Assembly (NCBI GenBank): GCA_038232275.1
Contig: JBBSIC010000019.1
Location: forward strand, 1-53,363
Direction of reading: 5' to 3'
Source: DATLGB01 sp038232275
GTDB lineage: Bacteria > Actinomycetota > Thermoleophilia > Solirubrobacterales > Solirubrobacteraceae
Length of the DNA: 53,363 nucleotides
Each line of letters opens with the position of its first letter. The stretch's first letter is position 1. A model generated the notes under the pieces. The model was not told the DNA's origin and ran no database searches. It was given only the letters and a program-made list of their open reading frames with translations. Shown here piece after piece: positions 15,931 through 24,342 of this stretch. The position numbers and the translations under genes were made by a program.

Positions 15931-16964
15931 CGTCGCTCGGCGTCTTCGCCCTGACGGGCGATCCGGGTAGCGTTTCCAGCCAGAAGGCCGTCGCCCCGCT
16001 CTCGGTCTCCAAGGGCGGCACCGCGGCCACGCGCATCAACCAGATCTACGACAAGGTCAGCGCCAGCGTCGTCTCGATCCAGGTCCTGACCGGCGGCAGC
16101 GGCGCCACCGGCAGCGGGTTCGTCATCGCCGGTGACGGCACGATCGTCACCAACGACCACGTCGTCGAGCATGCCACCGCCGTACGCGTGCGCTTCGACG
16201 ACAAGGGCCAGGCCATCCCGGCCAAGGTCATCGGCTCGGACCCGTCGTCGGACCTCGCGGTGCTGCGCGTCGACCCCGGCCGCGCCCCCGCGCTGCACCC
16301 GCTGACGCTGGCCGACTCGGGCAACGTGCGCGTCGGGGACAACGCCGTCGCCATCGGCTTCCCGCTCGGCCTGGACCGGACCGCGACGGCGGGGATCGTC
16401 TCCGGGCTCGGGCGGACGATCACGGCGCCCAACAACTTCTCGATCGACAACGTGATCCAGACCGACGCGCCGATCAACCCGGGCAACTCCGGCGGCCCCC
16501 TGCTCGACGACCGCGGGCGCGTGATCGGCATCAACTCGCAGATCGCGACCGCCGGCAGCCAGGGCAACGTGGGCATCGGCTTCGCCGTCCCGTCGAACAC
16601 CGTGCGCGACGTCGTCCCGCGCCTCGGCAAGGGGCAGACCATCCGCCGCGCCTACCTCGGCGTCTCCACCACGACCGCGGCCGGCAAGGCCGGCGCGCAG
16701 GTGGCCGAGGTCACGCCCGGCGGTCCGGCCGAGAAGGCGGGGCTGCATTCCGGGAGCGCGCTGACCGGCAGCGGCGGAGACGTCATCGTCGGCGTCAACG
16801 GCAAGGCCGTCAACGGCCCGGACGACCTCTCCGGGATCATCGGCGCCCTCACGCCCGGCCAGACCGCACGGGTCGACTACCTGCGCGGCGGGCAGCGCCG
16901 GTCTGCACGGGTGACGCTGGCCGACCGGCCGCAGAGCGCTCCCGCCTCCTCTCCCTCGCCGTGA
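15759..16964 (+). CDS. HtrA/DegP-like trypsin-like serine protease with PDZ domain
   Basis: A 401-aa membrane-anchored protease facing the outside. A Pro-rich cytosolic segment (PARPAPPPPAAPPPQPP) and one helix (LVALVAAAVVLLAALTSL) precede the chymotrypsin-fold domain. The triad is intact: His in IVTNDHVV, Asp in SSDLAVLRVD, Ser in NPGNSGGPLL. A C-terminal PDZ domain begins near YLGVSTTTAAGKAG. Envelope protein quality control is the expected role. It overlaps the following VWA gene by 4 nt. Confidence 0.94.
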   Translation: MGLWTDNDKRDGSYEWLHVPARPAPPPPAAPPPQPPRRRTKRLVALVAAAVVLLAALTSLGVFALTGDPGSVSSQKAVAPLSVSKGGTAATRINQIYDKVSASVVSIQVLTGGSGATGSGFVIAGDGTIVTNDHVVEHATAVRVRFDDKGQAIPAKVIGSDPSSDLAVLRVDPGRAPALHPLTLADSGNVRVGDNAVAIGFPLGLDRTATAGIVSGLGRTITAPNNFSIDNVIQTDAPINPGNSGGPLLDDRGRVIGINSQIATAGSQGNVGIGFAVPSNTVRDVVPRLGKGQTIRRAYLGVSTTTAAGKAGAQVAEVTPGGPAEKAGLHSGSALTGSGGDVIVGVNGKAVNGPDDLSGIIGALTPGQTARVDYLRGGQRRSARVTLADRPQSAPASSPSP

Positions 16965-17920
16965 GCCTGCAGGCACCGCTGTTCCTGCTGCTGCTGGTCG
17001 CCGCGCCGGTCGCGGTGGGGCTGTACGGCGCGCGCGAGCGCCGGGCCCGCCGCGGACCGGCCGCCTTCGCGAGCCCGGCGATGCTCCCCGCGGTCGCCCC
17101 CACCCGCCCGCGCTGGCGCCGCCATCTGCCGCTCGCGCTGTATCTGCTGGCGCTGATCGCGCTGGTCTTCGCGCTCTCCCGGCCGCAGGTCGCCGTCTCG
17201 GTCCCGGTCGACCAGGCGCGGATCATCCTCGTCACCGACCAGTCGGGCTCGATGGCCGCCCAGGACGTGGTGCCGACGCGCCTCGACGCCGCCCGGGGGG
17301 CCGCCGGCGAGTTCCTCAAGCGGGTGCCCAGGCGGGTGCAGATCGCCGCCGTCGCCTTCAACCAGGGGGCGCGCATCGTCCAGGGGCCGACCACCGACCG
17401 CGAGGCCATCCGGACGGCCCTGTCGGCCGTGATGCCCAAGGGGTCGACCGCGACCGGCGACGCGCTCATCCTGGCGCTCAAGGTCGCGCGCCAGTCCACC
17501 CTGCCGCAGCGCAAGCCGCCGCCCGCCGCGATCGTCCTGCTCTCCGACGGCAAGTCGGTGCGCGGCAGCGACCCGCTCGAGGCGGCCCGCGCCGCCGCCA
17601 AGGTCGGCGTCCCGATCTACACGGTCTCCCTCGGCACACCGCAGGGCACGATTCCCAAGCGTTTGTCCAAGGGGAGGACCGGCACCCAGACCGTCCCGCC
17701 GGACCCCGTGACGCTGGACCGCATCGCGGCGTTGTCGAAGGGCCAGTCCTTCGCGGTCGGCGACGCCTCCCGGCTGTCGGCCGTCTACGAGCGCCTCGGC
17801 ACCCAGCTCACGCGCAAGAAGGTCCCCCGCCAGATCACCGCCGGGTTCGCCGGCGGCGGCCTGGCGCTCCTGCTCGCCGGCGCGGGCCTCTCGCTGTTCT
17901 GGTTCGGGCGGGTGCCGTAG
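16961..17920 (+). CDS. BatA-like VWA domain membrane protein (copy 1)
   Basis: A 319-aa protein with an N-terminal helix (APLFLLLLVAAPVAVGLY), a second helix (LALYLLALIALVFALSRPQ), a VWA domain and a C-terminal helix (AGGGLALLLAGAGLSLFW). The MIDAS metal site DxSxS is present as VTDQSGSM, with Thr in STATGD and Asp in LLSDGK. It closely parallels the VWA protein at 21955-22917. Proteins of this kind act with MoxR ATPases and DUF58 proteins as envelope chaperone-like complexes; here moxR is separated from it by the alk genes. Confidence 0.9.
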   Translation: MSLQAPLFLLLLVAAPVAVGLYGARERRARRGPAAFASPAMLPAVAPTRPRWRRHLPLALYLLALIALVFALSRPQVAVSVPVDQARIILVTDQSGSMAAQDVVPTRLDAARGAAGEFLKRVPRRVQIAAVAFNQGARIVQGPTTDREAIRTALSAVMPKGSTATGDALILALKVARQSTLPQRKPPPAAIVLLSDGKSVRGSDPLEAARAAAKVGVPIYTVSLGTPQGTIPKRLSKGRTGTQTVPPDPVTLDRIAALSKGQSFAVGDASRLSAVYERLGTQLTRKKVPRQITAGFAGGGLALLLAGAGLSLFWFGRVP

Positions 17921-17928
17921 GCGTTCGC

Positions 17929-17957
17929 TTGACAACTTCGCCAAAGTTGTCCACTAT
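17929..17957 (+). promoter_or_regulatory. alkB promoter with perfect palindromic operator
   Basis: A consensus -35 TTGACA (17929-17934) and a candidate -10 CACTAT (17952-17957) are 17 nt apart. Between them, 17931-17951 is a perfect inverted repeat: GACAACTT, a 5-nt spacer CGCCA, then AAGTTGTC. A repressor bound here would cover the -35 box and spacer. The TetR gene ending this operon is the obvious candidate. A GGGAGGGG ribosome-binding site follows about 9 nt before the ATG at 18008, so this mRNA is leadered, unlike most in the window. Confidence 0.75.
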
Positions 17958-18007
17958 GCGTACTACAACGCAGATTCCGTAAACCATGCGGGGAGGGGCA
18001 CACCGTC

Positions 18008-19171
18008 ATGTCCGCCGTCACGGCCGACGCCGAGGGGACCGAATCGATCTCCTGGCGCGATCCGAAGCGCTATCTCTGGCCCCTCGGGCTGCTCGTGCCC
18101 CTGCTGCCGTTCGTGGGCTGGGGACTGGTGGAGGCGACCGGGTCCGGCGTGTTCTGGTGGTTCGGGCCGTTCTTTCTCTTCGTCGTCATGCCGATCATGG
18201 ACAGCCTGATCGGCAAGGACGCGGACAACCCGCCGGACGGCGCGATCGCCCATCTGGAGCAGGACCGCTACTACCGCTGGTGCACCTACGCCTTCCTGCC
18301 GCTGCAGTACGGGGCGCTCGTATGGGCGTGCTGGGAGTGGACCCACGGTGACCTGGCGGTCGTCGACAAGCTCGGCCTCGCGCTCACCATCGGCATCGTC
18401 AGCGGCATCGCCATCAACACCGCCCACGAGCTCGGCCACAAGCGCAAGCAGGCAGAGCGCTGGCTGTCGAAGGTCGCGCTCGCCCAGACGGGCTACGGCC
18501 ACTTCTTCATCGAGCACAACCGCGGGCACCACGTGCGCGTCGCCACCCCCGAGGACCCCGCCAGCTCGCGCCTGGGGGAGAGCTTCTGGGCGTTCTTGCC
18601 GCGTACGGTCTCCGGCAGCCTGAAGTCCGCCTGGGAGCTCGAGAGGGTTCGGCTGGACCGGGTCGGCAAGCCCGTCTTCAGCCTGCACAACGACGTGCTC
18701 AACGCGTGGGCCATGTCGATCGTGCTCTTCGGCGTGCTGATCGCCGTCTTCGGCGTCGCGATCATCCCGTGGCTCGCGATCCAGGCCGTCTTCGGGTTCA
18801 GCCTGCTGGAGGTCGTCAACTACCTCGAGCACTACGGCCTCAAGCGCGGCAGGCGCGAGGACGGCCGCTACGAGCGCTGCGCGCCGTGCCACAGCTGGAA
18901 CTCGAACAACATCTCCTCCAACGTGCTGCTGTACCACCTGCAGCGCCACTCCGACCACCACGCCAACCCGATGCGCCGCTACCAGGCCCTGCGCCACTTC
19001 GACGAGGCGCCCGAGCTCCCGTCGGGCTACGCGACGATGATCACCCTGGCCTACTTCACGCCGCTGTGGCGCAAGGTCATGGATCCCAGGGTGCGCGCCC
19101 ACTACGACGGCGACCTGACGCTCGCCAGCGTGCAGCCGTCCAAGCGCGACAAGTACGGGCTCCGCGCATGA
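18008..19171 (+). CDS. alkB: Alkane 1-monooxygenase AlkB
   Basis: A 387-aa membrane di-iron hydroxylase that oxidises the terminal methyl of n-alkanes to alcohol, using electrons from rubredoxin. All eight-histidine motifs are present: HELGHK (~residue 141), EHNRGHH (~173), the AlkB-specific NYLEHYGL (~275), and LQRHSDHH (~317). Six hydrophobic segments form the hydrophobic substrate channel. The rubredoxin gene overlaps its stop, and a tetR gene ends the operon. Start ATG 18008 has a good ribosome-binding site. Confidence 0.97.
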   Translation: MSAVTADAEGTESISWRDPKRYLWPLGLLVPLLPFVGWGLVEATGSGVFWWFGPFFLFVVMPIMDSLIGKDADNPPDGAIAHLEQDRYYRWCTYAFLPLQYGALVWACWEWTHGDLAVVDKLGLALTIGIVSGIAINTAHELGHKRKQAERWLSKVALAQTGYGHFFIEHNRGHHVRVATPEDPASSRLGESFWAFLPRTVSGSLKSAWELERVRLDRVGKPVFSLHNDVLNAWAMSIVLFGVLIAVFGVAIIPWLAIQAVFGFSLLEVVNYLEHYGLKRGRREDGRYERCAPCHSWNSNNISSNVLLYHLQRHSDHHANPMRRYQALRHFDEAPELPSGYATMITLAYFTPLWRKVMDPRVRAHYDGDLTLASVQPSKRDKYGLRA

Positions 19172-19335
19172 GCCGGTTCCGCTGCCCGGTCTGCGAGTAC
19201 GTCTACGACGAGGCCACGGGCGCTCCGCGCGAGGGCTTCCCCGCCGGCACGCCCTGGGTGAACGTTCCCGACGACTGGACGTGCCCGGACTGCGCCGTGC
19301 GCGAGAAGGTCGACTTCGAGCAGGTCGGCGCATGA
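19168..19335 (+). CDS. rubA: Rubredoxin
   Basis: A 55-aa one-iron protein that passes electrons to AlkB. The two Cys pairs are CPVCEYVYDEATG and CPDCAVREKVDFE, separated by the usual aromatic linker (GTPWVNVPDDWTC). The spacing between the first pair (CPVC) matches the AlkG2-type, electron-transferring rubredoxins. It overlaps alkB (ATGA) and tetR (ATGA), so all three are coupled. A rubredoxin reductase is not in the window and must be encoded elsewhere. Confidence 0.96.
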   Translation: MSRFRCPVCEYVYDEATGAPREGFPAGTPWVNVPDDWTCPDCAVREKVDFEQVGA

Positions 19336-19943
19336 GCTATCCCGTCGCCGCCAAGCAGCTGCTGCGCGCCACGTTGCTCGACGCGGCCCACGAGCTGCTC
19401 GACGAGCGGGCCTGGGCGAAGATCCCGATGGGCGAGGTCGCCCGGCGCGCGGGCGTGAGCCGGCAGACGCTCTACAACGAGTTCGGGGGGCGGCGGGAGT
19501 TCGCCGAGGCGTTCATCCTGCGCGAGGCCGAGGGCCTGATGGCCGGCGCCGAGCTGCAGATCGCCAACCACCGGGGGAACCCGCGCGCGGCGATCACCGG
19601 GGCGCTGCGCTCCTTCTTGGACGCCGCGGCCGACAACCGCCTGCTGCAGGCGATGGTGCGCGACGACGGCGACGACGGCCTGCTCGCGCTCGTCACCACG
19701 CGTGACGCCGTGCTGACCTTCGCCACCGAGCGCCTGGGACTCGTGCTCGAGCGCACCTGGCCGGGCCTGGACCCCAGGGACGCCCGGACGGTCACGGAGA
19801 CCGCCGTCCGTCTCGCGATCAGCCACGCGACGCTCCCGACGGGCACGCCGGCCGCGACGGCGAAGGCGCTCAGCGGCGTGATCGGCCCCTATCTCGACGA
19901 GCTCGTCGCCGGACTTCACGGCGCTTCCTCGCAAGCCGCTTAG
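19332..19943 (+). CDS. TetR family regulator of the alkane operon
   Basis: A 203-aa TetR protein. Its HTH is at residues ~15-60 (IPMGEVARRAGVSRQTLYNE, FGGRREFAEAF). It is the last gene of alkB-rubA-tetR, the same order as in Rhodococcus and mycobacterial alk clusters, where such regulators (alkU/AlkX type) respond to alkanes or fatty acids. The palindrome at 17931-17951 is its likely target. The ligand domain is divergent, as usual. Confidence 0.9.
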   Translation: MSYPVAAKQLLRATLLDAAHELLDERAWAKIPMGEVARRAGVSRQTLYNEFGGRREFAEAFILREAEGLMAGAELQIANHRGNPRAAITGALRSFLDAAADNRLLQAMVRDDGDDGLLALVTTRDAVLTFATERLGLVLERTWPGLDPRDARTVTETAVRLAISHATLPTGTPAATAKALSGVIGPYLDELVAGLHGASSQAA

Positions 19944-19963
19944 TCAAGCGTAAGTTGCGGGTC

Positions 19964-19969
19964 TAGCCT
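19964..19969 (+). promoter_or_regulatory. Leaderless -10 box for moxR
   Basis: TAGCCT, 7 nt upstream of the ATG at 19977. It shows that moxR-DUF58-VWA has its own promoter separate from the alk operon. Confidence 0.45.
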
Positions 19970-19976
19970 GGGTGCA

Positions 19977-21047
19977 ATGATCGACCCCTCCCTCGCCGCC
20001 GTTCCCGGAGACGACGATCCGCGCCGGGCGGGCTCGGCATCCGGCGTGGACGAACCGCGGCGCGCCCTCGAGTCCGTCCTGTATGAGACCAAGCGCGTCA
20101 TCATCGGCCAGGACGCGATGCTCGAGAAGCTGCTGGTGGCGCTGCTCGTCGGCGGGCACGTGCTGCTCGAGGGGGTCCCGGGCCTCGCCAAGACACTGAC
20201 GATCCGCACGCTCGCCCGCGTGCTCGGCGGCTCCTTCAGCCGCGTGCAGTTCACCCCGGACCTCGTCCCCGCCGACCTCGTCGGCACGCGCATCTGGCGC
20301 CCGGACACCGGCGAGTTCCAGACCGAGCTCGGCCCGGTCTTCGGCAACCTGCTGCTCGCGGACGAGATCAACCGGGCGCCCGCCAAGGTCCAGTCCGCGC
20401 TGCTCGAGGTCATGCAGGAGCAGCAGGTCACCCTCGGCGGCCGCAGCTACCCCGTCCCGCGCCCGTTTCTCGTCCTCGCCACGCAGAACCCGATCGAGTC
20501 CGAGGGGACCTACCAGCTGCCCGAGGCCCAGCTGGACCGCTTCCTGTTCAAGCTCCGCGTCGACTACCCGACCCTCGGCGACGAGGCCGCCGTCGTAGAG
20601 CAGTCGCTCACCGTCGCGCCCGCCGTCCGCGAGGTGATGGCGATCACCGAGCTCGAGCGCTTCCGCGAGGTCGCGGCGCGCGTGTTCGTCGACCGGCGCG
20701 TGATCGGCTACACGATTCGCCTCGCCGACGCCACGCGCCATCCCTCCAAGTACGGCCTCGAGGACCTGGGCGCGCTGATCGAGTACGGCGCCAGCCCGCG
20801 CGGGCCGATCGGCCTCGCCCAGGGCGCGCGCGCCCTCGCGCTGCTGCGCGGCCGCGACTACGCCACCGCGCGCGACGTGCGCGACGTGGCCGCCGACGTG
20901 CTCCGTCACCGCCTCGTCCTCTCCTATGAGGCGCTCGCCGACGGCGTCAGCGCCGACGACGTGCTCGACCGCGTGTTCGCGGCGGTGGACCCGCAGGACG
21001 ACGAGGTGGGAGGCGCGGCCGCCACTCGGCCAGCTGTCCGCCCATGA
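19977..21047 (+). CDS. MoxR family AAA+ ATPase
   Basis: A 356-aa AAA+ ATPase. Walker A is LLEGVPGLAKT, Walker B LLLADEINRAPAKVQSALLE, followed by the sensor-1 region FLVLATQNPIE. MoxR ATPases act as chaperones or metal-insertion factors together with DUF58 and VWA proteins. The next two genes are exactly those partners, with start/stop overlaps, so the complex is encoded as a unit. Confidence 0.95.
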   Translation: MIDPSLAAVPGDDDPRRAGSASGVDEPRRALESVLYETKRVIIGQDAMLEKLLVALLVGGHVLLEGVPGLAKTLTIRTLARVLGGSFSRVQFTPDLVPADLVGTRIWRPDTGEFQTELGPVFGNLLLADEINRAPAKVQSALLEVMQEQQVTLGGRSYPVPRPFLVLATQNPIESEGTYQLPEAQLDRFLFKLRVDYPTLGDEAAVVEQSLTVAPAVREVMAITELERFREVAARVFVDRRVIGYTIRLADATRHPSKYGLEDLGALIEYGASPRGPIGLAQGARALALLRGRDYATARDVRDVAADVLRHRLVLSYEALADGVSADDVLDRVFAAVDPQDDEVGGAAATRPAVRP

Positions 21048-21958
21048 CACTGGTCCGCCCCGCCGCCCGCCAGGGGCCCGGCCCGCTGCCGGAGGGCGCC
21101 GTGCGGGCGGTCGACATCGCGGTGCGCCGGCGGATCGAGGGCCAGCTCCCCGGCGAGCACCGCGCCACCGGCGTGGGTACCGGCACCGAGATCGCCCAGC
21201 TGCGGCCCTACGTCGTCGGCGACGACGTCCGCCAGCTCGATCCCGCCGCCAGCGCTCGCACGGGCGAGCCGTACGTCCGTCAGCAGGTTCCCGAGCGCGC
21301 GCTGACGACCTGGGTGGTGGTGGACGTCTCCGCCTCGATGGCTTTCGGCACCGCCGACCGGCTGAAGTCCGACGTCGCCGAGGGCGTCGCGCGCGTCGTC
21401 GCGCGCAGCGGCCTGCGCCGCGCGGGCAAGGTCGGGCTGCTCACCTTCGGCGGCCCGGAGCCGACGCTGCTCGCGCCCCGCGGCGGCCGCCGCGCGATCG
21501 TCGGCCTGCGCCGCGCGCTCGAGGCCGGCGTCTCGCCCGACGGCCACGCCGACCCCGAGGCGCTGACGCGCGCCCTGCGCCGGCTGGCGCGGCTGGCGCG
21601 CAAGCCGGGGCTGATCGTCGTCATCTCGGACTTCCGCGAGGCGAGCGATTGGCAGCGCCCGCTGAAGGCCCTCGCCGCGCGCAACGAGGTCATCTGCGTC
21701 GAGGTCGGCGACCCGCGCGAGGCCGAGCTGCCCGACGCCGGCACGGTGACGATGGTCGACCCCGAGACGGGGCACCAGCTCGAGGCCGACCTGTCCTCGC
21801 CGAAGCTGCGCGCCGCGTTCGCCACCGCCGAGCGCGCACGCGCCCTGAAGGTCGCCGGCGACGTCCGCCGCTCCGGCGCGCGCCACGTCGCGCTGTGGAG
21901 CGCGGGTGACTGGCTGCGCGGCCTCGGCGCCGGCCTGGCCCGGAGCCGCGGCGCATGA
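21044..21958 (+). CDS. DUF58 domain protein
   Basis: A 304-aa protein with the DUF58 signature (IAQLRPYVVGDDVRQLDPAA, then SARTGEPYVRQQVPE) and a C-terminal VWA-like region whose metal site reads VVDVSASMAFG. It lacks the N-terminal membrane helices found in many DUF58 proteins, so it is probably cytosolic. It overlaps moxR (ATGA) and the following VWA gene (ATGA). Confidence 0.93.
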   Translation: MTLVRPAARQGPGPLPEGAVRAVDIAVRRRIEGQLPGEHRATGVGTGTEIAQLRPYVVGDDVRQLDPAASARTGEPYVRQQVPERALTTWVVVDVSASMAFGTADRLKSDVAEGVARVVARSGLRRAGKVGLLTFGGPEPTLLAPRGGRRAIVGLRRALEAGVSPDGHADPEALTRALRRLARLARKPGLIVVISDFREASDWQRPLKALAARNEVICVEVGDPREAELPDAGTVTMVDPETGHQLEADLSSPKLRAAFATAERARALKVAGDVRRSGARHVALWSAGDWLRGLGAGLARSRGA

Positions 21959-22917
21959 ACCTGCAGTCCCCGCTCTTCCTCGCCCTGCTGGGGCTGATCC
22001 CGCTCGGCTTGATCCTGCACCACCTGGCCGCCAGGCGGCGCCTGCGCTACGCGATCCGCTTCCCGGCGCTCGGCACGCTCGCCGGCCTGACCGAGCAGTC
22101 GCCCGCCTGGCGCCGGCGGCTGCCGGCCGGGCTGCTGGCGTTGGCGGTGGCCGCCCTGGCGATCGCCCTCGCGCGGCCGCAGCGCACGGTCGACGTCGCG
22201 GTCGAGCAGGCCTCGGTCATGCTCGTCACCGACGCCTCGGGCTCGATGGAGGCCACCGACGTCCGGCCGACGCGGCTCGCGGCCGCGGTCTCCTCCGCGA
22301 AGAAATTCCTCGACAAGGTGCCCGGGAACACGCGCGTCGGCCTGGTCGCCTACTCGACCTCCCCCTACACGGCGCAGGCGCCGACGACGGACCGCTCGCT
22401 GGTCAAGAGCCCGCTGGAGAGCCTGTCCGCCGGCGGCGGCACCGCGACGGGCGACGCGCTCGCCGAGGCGCTGCGCGCGCTCGGCCGCAACCCGGACCTC
22501 GCCGCGCCGCCGCGCTCGCAGGCCCCGCCCGCCGCGATCGTCCTGCTGTCCGACGGCAAGGCGATGGGCGGCCGCGACCCCGAGGAGGTGGCCCGCGCGG
22601 CCGGCCGGCTCGGGGTGCCGATCTACACCGTCGCGCTCGGGACGCCGGAGGGCGTCGTGCCCGGCCCCTTCGGCGAGACGATCCCCGTGCCGCCCGACCC
22701 GGCCTCGCTGCGCCGCGTCGCGAAGGACTCCGGGGGACGCTTCTTCGCCGTCGAGGACGCCGGTCGGCTCAGCACGGTCTACGAGGGCCTGGGCAGCCAG
22801 CTCGGCACCAGGCCGCGCAAGCGCGAGATCACGGCGGGCTTCGCCGGCCTGGGGCTGGTGCTCCTGGCCGGCGCCGGTCTGCTCTCGGTCCGCTGGCGCG
22901 GGCGCGCGCTGGCCTAG
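21955..22917 (+). CDS. BatA-like VWA domain membrane protein (copy 2)
   Basis: A 320-aa paralogue of the protein at 16961-17920, with the same N-terminus (MNLQSPLFLALLGLIPL), two helices, a VWA domain with intact DxSxS (VTDASGSMEATDV), TATGDAL and VLLSDGK, and a C-terminal helix. Shared strings such as PPAAIVLLSDGK and GVPIYTV make duplication clear. It is the membrane partner of the preceding MoxR and DUF58 proteins. Confidence 0.93.
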   Translation: MNLQSPLFLALLGLIPLGLILHHLAARRRLRYAIRFPALGTLAGLTEQSPAWRRRLPAGLLALAVAALAIALARPQRTVDVAVEQASVMLVTDASGSMEATDVRPTRLAAAVSSAKKFLDKVPGNTRVGLVAYSTSPYTAQAPTTDRSLVKSPLESLSAGGGTATGDALAEALRALGRNPDLAAPPRSQAPPAAIVLLSDGKAMGGRDPEEVARAAGRLGVPIYTVALGTPEGVVPGPFGETIPVPPDPASLRRVAKDSGGRFFAVEDAGRLSTVYEGLGSQLGTRPRKREITAGFAGLGLVLLAGAGLLSVRWRGRALA

Positions 22918-22987
22918 ACGGTGCCGGGTGCCGCGCCCGTCGTGACGGCTGCCCGGACCCTCGGGCGATGGCGTCACTCGACGCGCC

Positions 22988-24097
22988 TTACGATCGATCC
23001 AGGCGGCCGAGGGTCCGACCGAGGTTTCGCGCGGCACCGGACCTTGCGATCGCCGTCACGCGGACGCGCAGTGTCGGGTCGTGCCGCAGGCGCTTGCGCC
23101 CCGCACGGTTGAGCGCGAGGAGCACGCTCGTGTCACCGACAGCGGACATGACCGGGGCTCGGCCAAGCCTTCGCCCGGCTCGTGTGTAGAGCAGGACGGA
23201 GCCGCTCACCGTGCCTTGCGGGCTCATCGCCCGCAGGCGCACGCGCACGCGGCCGTTTCTCGCTCGCAGAGACTGCGCGTCGAGGACCGTCAGGCTGGTC
23301 TGATCGAGGTCGTGCGAGTAGACTCGCTCGCAGTCGTCGGCCGTCTTGAAGACGTCGAGCGTCGAGACGGTGTCCAACCGCCCGCCGCAGCGAATCGTGT
23401 CGTGGCCGCCATCGCCGACGATGAAGTTGGGCACGTCGTTGCCGATCAGCAGGTCGTCGCCGGCGCTGCCGAAGAGGTTCTCCGTCTGGGCGTTGTCGTG
23501 CTCGCCGGCCAGACCGTCATCAGCCGCGCCGTCGAGCGAGACCCGGACGGCCGCGGTCGATCCGCCGCCGTCGTAACGGGTCGTATCGATCCCGCCGCGC
23601 CCCTTCATGAAGTCCGCACCCGGGCCACCCACGAAGTAGTCTCTCCCGTCGCCGCCCAGCAGTTGATCGTCGCCGGCATCCCCGAACGCCGTGACGCCGG
23701 TGGGGCCGGTCGCATCGAGCGAATCGTCGCCGGCACCGAGCTGAATCTGAGCGTGCAGGAGCGGCATCTCCTGGAGGGTCAGGCGATCGTCGCCGTCCCC
23801 GAGGTCGCCCACGAAGCCACATCCTCCCGAGAGCTCGGCTCCGGTCAGACACGACAGCGGCAACCTGCACTCCGCCGCGTGCAGACCGGTCGACGTGCAC
23901 CCTTCCCCAGCGACGAGGGCCGCGCCGTCGTCCTGCACCGCGATCGCACCACCGACGGTCTTGCCCACGGTCACGACGTTGACCTCACCAGGGGCGGCGA
24001 TGAAGCTCACGTCCTGATCGATCGCACCGCTCTGGACGGTTCCGGCGCGCGCGGTTGCCGGTCCCAGGAGCAGGAAGGACACAAGCAGCGGCACCAT
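22988..24097 (-). CDS. Secreted RTX-like calcium-binding repeat protein
   Basis: A 369-aa exported protein: signal peptide MVPLLVSFLLLGPATARA, then a region with haemolysin-type nonapeptide repeats (DLGDGDD, LGAGDDSLDA, FGDAGDDQLLGGDGRDYFVG, GSAGDDLLIGN, VGDGGHDTIRCGG). These GGxGxDxxx units bind Ca2+ and form a beta-roll. Cysteines near CTSTGLHAAEC and CLTGAELSGGC may form disulfides. The C-terminal ~100 residues are a basic Ig-like domain. No type I secretion genes are nearby, so export is probably Sec-dependent. Confidence 0.85.
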   Translation of the reverse strand: MVPLLVSFLLLGPATARAGTVQSGAIDQDVSFIAAPGEVNVVTVGKTVGGAIAVQDDGAALVAGEGCTSTGLHAAECRLPLSCLTGAELSGGCGFVGDLGDGDDRLTLQEMPLLHAQIQLGAGDDSLDATGPTGVTAFGDAGDDQLLGGDGRDYFVGGPGADFMKGRGGIDTTRYDGGGSTAAVRVSLDGAADDGLAGEHDNAQTENLFGSAGDDLLIGNDVPNFIVGDGGHDTIRCGGRLDTVSTLDVFKTADDCERVYSHDLDQTSLTVLDAQSLRARNGRVRVRLRAMSPQGTVSGSVLLYTRAGRRLGRAPVMSAVGDTSVLLALNRAGRKRLRHDPTLRVRVTAIARSGAARNLGRTLGRLDRS

Positions 24098-24118
24098 GAA
24101 GGTCGATCGGATACCTCA

Positions 24119-24226
24119 GTGTGGCACGATCCCGCCGGCGTCGGCCCGGCCTTCGCGGACGAGTCCGGTGGCTTCGACGCAGGGCGCAAACTCGTCTGGG
24201 ACGCCTATACCGTCCCGAGCAGCTGA
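24119..24226 (+). pseudogene. Possible orphan C-terminal coding fragment
   Basis: Thirty-five codons before a TGA read VWHDPAGVGPAFADESGGFD followed by AGRKLVWDAYTVPSS, with balanced composition unlike the Arg/Ala-rich shadow frames around it. There is no start and the upstream frame is the antisense of the RTX gene. It may be the end of a lost gene. I do not recognise the family. The rest of the gap 24227-24342 holds only a possible GGGGTC/GACCCC stem. Confidence 0.25.
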
Positions 24227-24342
24227 CGGGTCTTGAGCGAAGCGATGAGTTGCGCGCGGAGCGGTGATCTCAGGGGTCGCTCCGATCCAACGGACCGCTT
24301 AGGAGACAGACCCCATAAGGAGACATGACGACCATCGATGAT

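Noticed and set aside
16961..22917. alk operon bounded by transposon ends
   Set aside because: No inverted terminal repeats, direct target repeats or transposase gene are visible at 17920-17930 or 19943-19977.
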